64,000 nt of DNA. Source: Sycon ciliatum (lineage: Eukaryota > Porifera > Calcarea > Leucosolenida > Sycettidae). Every line of letters starts with the position of its first letter. Position 1 is the stretch's first letter. Under the pieces are notes generated by a model. It had not been told where the DNA came from and made no database searches. It saw only the letters and a program-made list of their open reading frames with translations. Below are positions 1 to 9,900 of this stretch, in pieces. Location: contig NC_088645.1 in assembly GCF_964019385.1 (NCBI RefSeq), positions 14,798,864 through 14,862,863 on the forward strand. Reading direction: 5' to 3'. The position numbers and the translations under genes were made by a program.

Positions 1-1497
1 GACCCAGAAAATGTGGCACTGCTGTGAATAGTTTAGTCGCAAAGTGAAGATTCACGGGTAAAAAGCCCCAAACTGTGAGATTGGTTATTTTTCAGCTTTC
101 AGCAGCCCTGGGCAAGTTTTTTAGAGAAATGTGGCTCTTTTTCTTGGTTCACTTGTCTATGTCCAGCTGCACAACAAGATCAGGCTGTCATTGTCATTTT
201 CTGAGCTGTGAACGGGCAGGAAGGTGAGAAAATGTCGGATTTTGACCATTTGTGCTGACCTTTGAATTTCAATGTACCTCTCTATAACATGACCCAGCTG
301 TAATGTCAGTGGTCACATTGATTTGATTTTTGGTTTGCTTGTAGGGCGCTGGCACCCACATTCAGTGACCCAAAAAATTTGGCACTGCTGTGAATAGTTT
401 AGTCGCAAAGTGAAGATTCACGGGTAAAAAGCCCCAAAGTGTGAGATTGGTTATTTTTCAGCTTTCAGCAGCCCTGGGCAAGTTCTTTAGAGAAATGTGG
501 GTCTTTTTCTTGGTGCACTTGTCTATGTCCAGCTGCACAACGAGATGAGGCTGGTCATTGTCATTTTCTGAGCTGTGAACGGGCAGGAAGGTGAGAAAAT
601 ATCGGATTTTGACCATTTGTGCTGACCTTTGAATTTCAATATACCTCTCTATAACATGACCCAGCTGTAATGTCAGTGGTCGCATTGATTTGATTTTTGG
701 TTTGCTTGTGAGGCGCTGGCACCCACATTCAGTGACCCAGAAAATGTGGCACTGCTGTGAATAGTTTAGTCGCAAAGTGAAGATTCACGGGTAAAAAGCC
801 CCAAACTGTGAGATTGGTTATTTTTCAGCTTTCAGCAGCCCAGGGCAAGTTCTCTAGAGAAATGTGGCTCTTTTTCTTGGTGCACTTGTCTATGTCCAGC
901 TGCACAACAAGATGAGGCTGGTCATTGTCATTTTCTGAGCTGTGAACGGGCAGGAAGGTGAGAAAATGTTGGATTTTGACCATTTGTGCTGACCTTTGAA
1001 TTTCAATGTACCTCTCTATAACATGACCCAGCTGTAATGTCAGTGGTCGCATTGATTTGATTTTTAGTTTGCTTGTAGGGCGCTGGCATCCACATTCAGT
1101 GACCCAGAAAATGTGGCACTGCTGTGAATAGTTTAGTCGCAAAGTGAAGATTCATGGGTAAAAGGCCCCAAACTGTGAGATTGGTTTTTTTTCAGCTTTC
1201 AGCAGCCCTGGGCAAGTTCTTTAGAGAAATGTGGGTCTTTTTCTTGGTTCACTTGTCTATGTCCAGCTGCACAACGAGATGAGGCTGGTCATTGTCATTT
1301 TCTGAGCTGTGAACGGGCAGGAAGGTGAGAAAATGTCGGATTTTGACCATTTGTGCTGACCTTTGAATTTCAATGTACCTGTCTATAACATGACCCAGCT
1401 GTAATGTCAGTGGTCGCATTGATTCGAATTATGGTTTGCTTGTAGGGCGCTGGCATCCACTTTCAGTGACCCAGAAAATGTGGCACTGCTGTGAATA
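1..1497. repeat. 367-bp satellite array, left segment
   Basis: This segment holds just over four head-to-tail copies of a monomer of about 367 bp, and the array is already running at base 1, so its left end is outside the window. Recognisable landmarks in each copy are GTGAATAGTTTAGTCG, AAAAAGCCCCAAACTGTGAG, CAGCAGCCCTGGGCAAG, GAACGGGCAGGAAGGTGAG, CTCTCTATAACATGACCC and CTTGTAGGGCGCTGGC, always in that order. The period follows from equivalent landmarks at 458, 825 and 1192. The last copy carries the type A variant (GAATTATGG near 1427, CATCCACTTTCAG) and is cut at a TA by the element that follows. No gene is seen in it. Confidence 0.97.
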
Positions 1498-1534
1498 CTT
1501 GGTCCGCGTCAGCGATATTGTCGCTTATCTTTCA
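1498..1534 (+). repeat. Left terminal inverted repeat of element 1
   Basis: About 37 bp starting CTTGGTCCGCGTCAGC, the reverse complement of the right end with one mismatch (G versus A about 17 bp in). It directly follows the TA target duplicate at 1496-1497. Confidence 0.85.
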
Positions 1535-1798
1535 GCTTTGTTTATATGTCGCCAAGGTTTACTTGGCAGCCCATTTCATCCCAATTTTGGTTAGCAAGTT
1601 AGTTTGCTAGTACCTAAAAGGTCTAGCTAGAGTTCGAGTGGATTTCGAGAGCGACAGGTGGGTGATTCCGATTGACACAGCGCCGCATCAAAATAGATTA
1701 TCTTTTTACGCTGTGCAGGCAAGAGCAGCGCAAGCCACAAGAAAGTAATCGGCCACTCGGAATCTGCTCCGTTTTGCTGAACGGCCGAGATCACTCAC

Positions 1799-1899
1799 CT
1801 CAGGGATCGCTCATCAAGCTGAGATTGCAGCTCCCTTACCTCCAGCTCACCGCTCGGAGTATCCAGCGCGTCGGCGAGATTTGCAAGTACTGTACGCAT
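1799..1899 (-). other. Possible relic first coding exon inside element 1
   Basis: On the minus strand an ATG with A at -3 opens a frame of 33 complete codons plus two bases, reaching CTGAG followed by GTGAGT, a near-perfect 5' splice donor. The residues are rich in Leu, Glu and Gln (for example ELEVRELQSQLDERSL) and could form an amphipathic helix. I do not recognise the family. It could be the first exon of the parent transposase, a captured host exon, or chance. No acceptor or second exon is visible in the element, so no product can be stated. Confidence 0.2.
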
Positions 1900-2262
1900 C
1901 GTCGTCGTTCAAAATAAAATCTTGCAAAGAACGGCGTCTGATTTGAACAACACAGGCTGTCGTGCTGCCCGCGCGAAGTCCTATAGAGAAGGCGACCGTC
2001 ACGATCGACTTCTCTTTAGAAAATAGCCAGGCAGCGGAGAGGAAGAGAGATGAGCTTGCAAAAGCAAGAGAGTCGATCCCGAGCAAAAATATTTGTCGCC
2101 AGCGCCGAGAGCAGCGACGAGGAGGACCAAAAAAAGTAGGAACCCTTCCTTGGACAATAAATTCCTCGCAGCTAGTTGTCATTCTTTACCTTACCGTCCA
2201 TCGTGCCAAGTTTTATCACTTCAAGTGCACACGTTCATGTCCAAAGTCTAAGTTCAAATTGT

Positions 2263-2299
2263 CGAAAGATAAGCGACAATATTGCTGACGCGGACCAAG
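2263..2299 (-). repeat. Right terminal inverted repeat of element 1
   Basis: About 37 bp ending GCTGACGCGGACCAAG, matching the left end inverted. It is followed at once by TA (2300-2301) and then the rest of the interrupted monomer, GTTTAGTCGCAAAG. Confidence 0.85.
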
Positions 2300-2668
2300 T
2301 AGTTTAGTCGCAAAGTGAAGATTCATGGGTAAAAAGCCCCAAAGTGTGAGATTGGTTATTTTTCAGCTTTCAGCAGCCCTGGGCAAGTTCTTTAGAGAAA
2401 TGTGGCTCGATTTCCTGATGCACTTGTCTATGTCAAGCTGAACAGCGAGATGAGGCTAGTTATTGTCATTTTCTGAGCTGTGAACGGGCAGGAAGGTGAG
2501 AAAATGTCGGATTTTGACCATTTGTGCTGACCTTTGAATTTCAATGTACCTCTCTATAACATGACCCAGCTGTAATGTCAGTGGTCGCATTGATTTGATT
2601 TTTAGTTTTCTTGTAGGGCGCTGGCATCCACATTCAGTGACCCAGAAAATGTGGCACTGCTTTGAATA
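2300..2668. repeat. Single type B satellite monomer between two insertions
   Basis: Exactly one monomer lies between elements 1 and 2. It carries the type B variant: TCATGGGTAAAAAG near 2323, CTCGATTTCCTGATGCAC near 2405, and TCAAGCTGAACAGCGAG. Type B normally follows type A, and A is the monomer just left of element 1, so the ancestral order is kept across the insertion. There is no gene in this stretch. Confidence 0.95.
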
Positions 2669-2703
2669 CTTCCTCCGTTAACAAAAACTTCGTGATGGAT
2701 TTT
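2669..2703 (+). repeat. Left terminal inverted repeat of element 2
   Basis: About 35 bp starting CTTCCTCCGTTAAC, imperfectly inverted at 3669-3703. Its first bases share the pattern CTT, two bases, TCCG with element 1. Confidence 0.8.
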
Positions 2704-3064
2704 GATGGATATGAAAACGCTTAGAACAGGTCAAGAACAGTTTGTATCGACTGCAAATCACTGGACTAAGGTGATTCAGCCTATGTACAGCATCTTTACA
2801 AGAGAAACTGTTGGCGGAATGAGCAGAGAGTTCAGTTTGCGTCGCTTTCGCTCGATTCATTTTTGACCTGCGTCGCTGTCGTCATCTGCTGAACGCGAGT
2901 CGTCATCTGGGTGTACGCGCGTCGTCATCTCTCTCGAGTCGTTGTTCAGCTCGTTTCAGCCTTGCCTCGGCTTCTTTGATCACACTCCGCTTGATGTCGC
3001 CGTCGTTCAAGTAAGTTTGCTTTCAAGCTGCGTAATCCGCCGCGATGGCGATTACTCGTTTCCA

Positions 3065-3100
3065 CCAGGGGGTCGTGAAAAATATTTTACGACTCCCTGG
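3065..3100. repeat. Internal inverted repeat in element 2
   Basis: CCAGGGGGTCGT and ACGACTCCCTGG are inverted copies (one mismatch in 12 bp) separated by an AT-rich spacer of 12 bp, so the strand can form a hairpin. Its role is unknown. Confidence 0.7.
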
Positions 3101-3668
3101 TTTCATCTTCGCTCTCCAGAACTCCGCGAAACGAGGAGTAAAGGCACAGCCAAACTGATTCCATTTTCTCTAATGGATACCAGCACTGAACGGCAGCGGC
3201 TAGCAAGTCCAGTCGACTTTCTTTAGCCACGAGACTCGCATCGGCTTGCAGACTTCTGAAAGAATGCATGGTCGTCAGCATTCAAATCTGGGCTTTGCGC
3301 ATGTTGAACAAGAACTTGAGTTCAGAATTATTATCATTGAGCCGTGCGATCGGAACAGCTCCTTGTGAACTCGCTCATTGTGTGGGCTCGATGCTCCGTT
3401 TTATCGCTCTCTGTCACTCTCCAACGTACTCAGTGCTAAAGTAGTAGAGAGGCCAAGCAGCGCAATATCCCCTCGGAGAAGTGGTATTTCAGTTTCGCTC
3501 GCCATGACTGTCATCACCTATGTTTCCACAGCGCAACTATTGATTCCGCTTGGCTTGTTGTGAAAGGTCGCCTTCCTTGCATCGTACCTCTGTCATGGCA
3601 TGCCAGGGAAGGCCAAGAAAGTGATTGCGACTCATTTCACGGCAATTTGTGCCCAAATCAGTCCCTCA

Positions 3669-3703
3669 AAATTCTATCATGAAGTTTTCGTTAACGGAGG
3701 AAG
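3669..3703 (-). repeat. Right terminal inverted repeat of element 2
   Basis: Ends GTTAACGGAGGAAG and is followed by TA (3704-3705) and then GTTTAGTCGCAAAG, the satellite resuming in phase. Confidence 0.8.
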
Positions 3704-6189
3704 TAGTTTAGTCGCAAAGTGAAGATTCACGGGTAAAAAGCCCCAAACTGTGAGATTGGTTATTTTTCAGCTTTCAGCAGCCCTGGGCAAGTTCTTTAGA
3801 GAAATGTGGCTCTTTTTTTGGTTCACTTGTCTATGTCCAGCTGCACAACGAGATGAGGCTGGTCATTGTCATTTTCTGAGCTGTGAACGGGCAGGAAGGT
3901 GAGAAAATGTCGGATTTTGACCATTTGTGCTGACCTTTGAATTTCAATGTACCTCTCTATAACATGACCCAGCTGTAATGTCAGTGGTCACATTGATTTG
4001 ATTTTTGGTTTGCTTGTAGGGCGCTGGCACCCACATTCAGTGACCCAAAAAACTGCTGTGAATAGTTTAGTCGCAAAGTGAAGATTCACGGGTAAAAAGC
4101 CCCAAACTGTGAGATTGGTTATTTTTCAGCTTTCAGCAGCCCTGGGCAAGTTCTTTAGAGAAATGTGGGTCTTTTTCTTGGTGCACTTGTCTATGTCCAG
4201 CTGCACAACGAGATGAGGCTGGTCATTGTCATTTTCTGAGCTGTGAACGGGCAGGAAGGTGAGAAAATGTCGGATTTTGACCATTTGTGCTGACCTTTGA
4301 ATTTCAATGTACCTCTCTATAACATGACCCAGCTGTAATGTCAGTGGTCGCATTGATTTGATTTTTGGTTTGCTTGTAGGGCGCTGGCACCCACATTCAG
4401 TGACCCAGAAAATGTGGCACTGCTGTGAATAGTTTAGTCGCAAAGTGAAGATTCACGGGTAAAAAGCCCCAAACTGTGAGATTGGTTATTTTTCAGCTTT
4501 CAGCAGCCCTGGGCAAGTTCTTTAGAGAAATGTGGCTCTTTTTCTTGGTTCACTTGTCTATGTCCAGCTGCACAACGAGATGAGGCTGGTCATTGTCAAT
4601 TTCTGAGCTGTGAACGGGCAGGAAAGTGAGAAAATGACGGATTTTGACCATTTGTGCTGACCTTTGAATTTCAATGTACCTCTCTATAACATGACCCAGC
4701 TGTAATGTCAGTGGTCGCATTGATTTGATTTTTGGTTTGCTTGTAGGGCGCTGGCACCCACATTCAGTGACTCAAAAAATTTGGCACTGCTGTGAATAGT
4801 TTAGTCGCAAAGTGAAGATTCACGGGTAAAAAGCCCCAAAGTGTGAGATTGGTTATTTTTCAGCTTTCAGCAGCCCTGGGCAAGTTCTTTAGAGAAATGT
4901 GGCTCTTTTTCTTGGTGCACTTGTCTATGTCCAGCTGCACAACGAGATGAGGCTGGTCATTGTCATTTACTGAGCTGTGAACGGGCAGGAAGGTGAGAAA
5001 ATGTCAGATTTTGACCATTTGTGCTGACCTTTGAATTTCAATGTACCTCTCTATAACATGACCCAGCTGTAATGTCAGTGGTCGCATTGATTTGATTTTT
5101 GGTTTGCTTGTGAGGCGCTGGCACCCACATTCAGTGACCCAGAAAATGTGGCACTGCTGTGAATAGTTTAGTCGCAAAGTGAAGATTCACGGGTAAAAAG
5201 CCCCAAACTGTGAGATTGGTTATTTTTCAGCTTTCAGCAGCCCTGGGCAAGTTCTTTAGAGAAATGTGGCTCTTTTTCTTGGTTCACTTGTCTATGTCCA
5301 GCTGCACAACAAGATCAGGCTGGTCATTGTCATTTTCTGAGCTGTGAACGGGCAGGAAGGTGAGAAAATGTCGGATTTTGACCATTTGTGCTGACCTTTG
5401 AATTTCAATGTACCTCTCTATAACATGACCCAGCTGTAATGTCAGTGGTCACATTGATTTGATTTTTGGTTTGCTTGTAGGGCGCTGGCACCCACATTCA
5501 GTGACTCAAAAAATTTGGCACTGCTGTGAATAGTTTAGTCGCAAAGTGAAGATTCACGGGTAAAAAGCCCCAAACTGTGAGATTGGTTATTTTTCAGCTT
5601 TCAGCAGCCCTGGGCAAGTTCTTTAGAGAAATGTGGGTCTTTTTCTTGGTGCACTTGTCTATGTCCAGCTGCACAACGAGATGAGGCTGGTCATTGTCAT
5701 TTTCTGAGCTGTGAACGGGCAGGAAGGTGAGAAAATATCGGATTTTGACCATTTGTGCTGACCTTTGAATTTCAATGTACCTCTCTATAACATGACCCAG
5801 CTGTAATGTCAGTGGTCACATTGATTTGATTTTTGGTTTGCTTGTAGGGCGCTGGCACCCACATTCAGTGACCCAAAACATTTGGCACTGCTGTGAATAG
5901 TTTAGTCGCAAAGTGAAGATTCACGGGTAAAAAGCCCCAAACTGTGCGACTGGTTATTTTTCAGCTTTCAGCAGCCCAGGGCAAGTTCTTTAGAGAAATG
6001 TGGCTCTTTTTCTTGGTGCACTTGTCTATGTCCAGCTGCACAACGAGATGAGGCTGGTCATTGTCATTTTCTGAGCTGTGAACGGGCAGGAAGGCGAGAA
6101 AATGTCGGATTTTGACCATTTGTGCTGACCTTTGAATTTCAATGTACCTCTCTATAACATGACCCAGCTGTAATGTCAGTGGTCACATT

Positions 6190-6960
6190 GATTTGAATTA
6201 TGGTTTGCTTGTAGGGCGCTGGCATCCACTTTCAGTGACCCAGAAAATGTGGCACTGCTGTGAATAGTTTAGTCGCAAAGTGAAGATTCATGGGTAAAAA
6301 GCCCCAAACTGTGAGATTGGTTATTTTTCAGCTTTCAGCAGCCCTGGGCAAGTTCTTTAGAGAAATGTGGCTCGATTTCCTGATGCACTTGTCTATGTCA
6401 AGCTGAACAGCGAGATGAGGCTGGTTGTTGTCATTTTCTGAGCTGTGAACGGGCAGGAAGGTGAGAAAATGTCGGATTTTGACCATTTGTGCTGACCTTT
6501 GAATTTCAATGTACCTCTCTATAACATGACCCAGCTGTAATGTCAGTGGTCGCATTGATTTGATTTTTAGTTTGCTTGTAGGGCGCTGGCATCCACATTC
6601 AGTTACCCAGAAAATGTGGCACTGCTTTGAATAGTTTAGTCGCAAAGTGAAGATTCACGGGTAAAAAGCCCCAAACTGTGAGATTGGTTATTTTTCAGCT
6701 TTCAGCAGCCCTGGGCAAGTTCTTTAGAGAAATGTGGTTCTTTTTTTGGTTCACTTGTCTATGTCCAGCTGCACAACGAGATGAGGCTGGTCATTGTCAT
6801 TTTCTGAGCTGTGAACGGGCAGGAAGGTGAGAAAATGTCGGATTTTGACCATTTGTGCTGACCTTTGAATTTCAATGTACCTCTCTATAACATGACCCAG
6901 CTGTAATGTCAGTGGTCACATTGATTTGATTTTTGGTTTGCTTGTAGGGCGCTGGCACCC
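6190..6960. repeat. Ordered variant cassette A-B-C (clear example)
   Basis: Type A ends with GAATTATGG and CATCCACTTTCAG (from 6194). Type B follows with TCATGGGTAAAAAG and CTCGATTTCCTGATGCAC (6370). Type C follows with the shortened tract TTCTTTTTTTGGTTCAC (6737). The same A-B-C order is seen at about 1.4-3.9 kb (split by elements 1 and 2) and 40.3-40.9 kb. B-C is also seen at 41.5-42.0 and 53.5-54.0 kb. Confidence 0.8.
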
Positions 6961-9900
6961 ACATTCAGTGACCCAAAAAATTTGGCACTGCTGTGAATAG
7001 TTTAGTCGCAAAGTGAAGATTCACGGGTAAAAAGCCCCAAACTGTGAGATTGGTTATTTTTCAGCTTTCAGCAGCCCTGGGCAAGTTCTTTAGAGAAATG
7101 TGGGTCTTTTTCTTGGTTCACTTGTCTATGTCCAGCTGCACAACGAGATGAGGCTGGTCATTGTCATTTTCTGAGCTGTGAACGGGCAGGAAGGTGAGAA
7201 AATGTCGGATTTTGACCATTTGTGCTGACCTTTGAATTTCAATGTACCTCTCTATAACATGACCCAGCTGTAATGTCAGTGATCGCATTGATTTGATTTT
7301 TGGTTTGCTTGTAGGGCGCTGGCACCCACATTCAGTGACCCAGAAAATGTGGCACTGCTGTGAATAGTTTAGTCGCAAAGTGAAGATTCACGGGTAATAA
7401 GCCCCAAACTGTGAGATTGGTTATTTTTCAGCTTTCAGCAGCCCTGGGCAAGTTCTTTAGAGAAATGTGGCTCTTTTTCTTGGTTCACTTGTCTATGTCC
7501 AGCTGCACAACGAGATGAGGCTGGTCATTGTCATTTTCTGAGCTGTGAACGGGCAGGAAGGTGAGAAAATGTCGGATTTTGACCATTTGTGCTGACCTTT
7601 GAATTTCAATGTACCTCTCTATAACATGACCCAGCTGTAATGTCAGTGGTCGCATTGATTTGATTTTTGGTTTGCTTGTAGGGCGCTGGCACCCACATTC
7701 AGTGACCCAAAAAATTTGGCACTGCTGTGAATAGTTTAGTCGCAAAGTGAAGATTCACGGGTAAAAAGCCCCAAACTGTGAGATTGGTTATTTTTCAGCT
7801 TTCAGCAGCCCTGGGCAAGTTCTTTAGAGAAATGTGGCTCTTTTTCTTGGTTCACTTGTCTATGTCCAGCTGCACAACGAGATGAGGCTGGTCATTGTCA
7901 TTTACTGAGCTGTGAACGGGCAGGAAGGTGAGAAAATGTCGGATTTTGACCATTTGTGCTGACCTTTGAATTTCAATGTACCTCTCTATAACATGACCCA
8001 GCTGTAATGTAAGTGGTCGCATTGATTTGATTTTTGGTTTGCTTGTGAGGCGCTGGCATCCACATTCAGTGACCCAGAAAATGTGGCACTGCTGTGAATA
8101 GTTTAGTCGCAAAGTGAAGATTCACGGGCAAAAAAGCCCCAAACTGTGAGATTGGTTATTTTTCAGCTTTCAGCAGCCCTGGGCAAGTATTTTAGAGAAA
8201 TGTGGCTCTTTTTCTTGGTTCACTTGTCTATGTCCAGCTGCACAACAAGATCAGGCTGGTCATTGTCATTTTCTGAGCTGTGAACGGGCAGGAAGGTGAG
8301 AAAATGTCGGATTTTGACCATTTGTGCTGACCTTTGAATTTCAATGTACCTCTCTATAACATGACCCAGCTGTAATGTCAGTGGTCGCATTCATTTGATT
8401 TTTAGTTTGCTTGTAGGGCGCTGGCATCCACATTCAGTGACCCAGAAAATGTGGCACTGCTTTGAATAGTTTAGTCGCAAAGTGAATATTCACGGGTAAA
8501 AAGCCCCAAACTGTGAGATTGGTTATTTTTCAGCTTTCAGCAGCCCTGGGCAAGTTCTTTAGAGATATGTGGGTCTTTTTCTTGGTTCACTTGTCTATGT
8601 CCAGCTGCACAACGAGATGAGGCTGGTCATTGTCATTTTCTGAGCTGTGAACGGGCAGGAAGGTGAGAAAATGTCGGATTTTGACCATTTGTGCTGACCT
8701 TTGAATTTCAATGTACCTCTCTATAACATGACCCAGCTGTAATGTCAGTGGTGACATTGATTTGATTTTTGGTTTGCTTGTAGGGCGCTGACACCCACAT
8801 TCAGTGACCCAAAAAATTTGGCACTGCTGTGAATAGTTTAGTCGCAAAGTGAAGATTCACGGGTAAAAAGCCCCAAACTGTGAGATTGGTTATTTTTCAG
8901 CTTTCAGCAGCCCTGGGCAAGTTCTTTAGAGAAATGTGGGTCTTTTTCTTGGTGCACTTGTCTATGTCCAGCTGCACAACGAGATGAGGCTGGTCATTGT
9001 CATTTTCTGAGCTGTGAACGGGCAGGAAGGTCAGAAAATGTCGGATTTTGACCATTTGTGCTGACCTTTGAATTTCAATGTACCTCTCTATAACATGACC
9101 CAGCTGTAATGTCAGTGGTCACATTGATTTGATTTTTGGTTTGCTTGTAGGGCGCTGGCACCCACATTCAGTGACCGAAAACATTTGGCACTGCTGTGAA
9201 TAGTTTAGTCGCAAAGTGAAGATTCACGGGTAAAAAGCCCCAAACTGTGCGACTGGTTATTTTTCAGCTTTCAGCAGCCCAGGGCAAGTTCTTTAGAGAA
9301 ATGTGGCTCTTTTTCTTGGTGCACTTGTCTATGTCCAGCTGCACAACGAGATGAGGCTGGTCATTGTCATTTTCTGAGCTGTGAACGGGCAGGAAGGTGA
9401 GAAAATGTCGGATTTTGACCATTTGTGCTGACCTATAAATTTCAATGTACCTCTCTATAACATGACCCAGCTGTAATGTCAGTGGTCGCATTGATTTGAT
9501 TTTTGGTTTGCTTGTAGGGCGCTGGCACCCACATTCAGTGACCCAGAAAATGTGGCACTGCTGTGAATAGTTTAGTCGCAAAGTGAAGATTCACGGGTAA
9601 AAAGCCCCAAACTGTGAGATTGGTTATTTTTCAGCTTTCACCAGCCCTGGGCAAGTTCTTTAGAGAAATGTGGGTCTTTTTCTTGGTTCACTTGTCTATG
9701 TCCAGCTGCGCAACGAGATGAGGCTGGTCATTGTCATTTTCTGAGCTGTGAACGGGCAGGAAGGTGAGAAAATGTCGGATTTTGACCATTTGTGCTGACC
9801 TTTGAATTTCAATGTACCTCTCTATAACATGACCCAGCTGTAATGTCAGTGGTCGCATTGATTTGATTTTTGGTTTGCTTGTAGGGCGCTGGCACCCACA

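Larger units (their letters stand above)
1498..2299. mobile_element. TA-flanked non-autonomous DNA transposon (Tc1/mariner-like MITE), element 1
   Basis: The 802-bp insert begins CTTGGTCCGCGTCAGCG and ends in the inverted copy CGCTGACGCGGACCAAG apart from one mismatch. The terminal inverted repeats match for about 37 bp with that single difference. It is flanked by TA on both sides (1496-1497 and 2300-2301), and removing it plus one TA restores a normal monomer. A TA duplication with terminal inverted repeats is the hallmark of the Tc1/mariner/IS630 superfamily. No transposase frame is visible, so it must be non-autonomous. On the minus strand an ATG at 1899 opens 33 codons ending at a consensus-like splice donor GTGAGT (1793-1798). 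This may be a relic first exon, but it is short and could be chance. Confidence 0.85.
2669..3703. mobile_element. TA-flanked non-autonomous DNA transposon (Tc1/mariner-like), element 2
   Basis: The 1035-bp insert begins CTTCCTCCGTTAAC and ends GTTAACGGAGGAAG. The inverted match continues imperfectly for about 35 bp (ACAAAAACTTCGTGATGG against ACGAAAACTTCATGATAG). TA flanks both ends (2667-2668 and 3704-3705), and excision restores a normal monomer junction. No transposase frame is present; the longest frames are under 100 codons and look random. Inside are three direct copies of GTCGTCATCT between about 2878 and 2930, a 12-bp-arm inverted repeat at 3065-3100, and an ATG at 2994 followed 17 nt later by the donor-like GTAAGT (3011-3016). 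Superfamily assignment rests on the TA duplication and the ends only. Confidence 0.82.

Noticed and set aside
1672-2288. Plus-strand frames in element 1, including an ATG at 2050 with 29 codons ending in an acidic tail.
   Set aside because: They are short, unsupported by a splice or poly(A) signal, and match no family I recognise. An element of 802 bp cannot encode a transposase of normal length.
2678-3563. Frames of 60-94 codons in element 2 as a degraded transposase.
   Set aside because: No DDE/D or helix-turn-helix pattern could be seen on either strand, and composition looks random.
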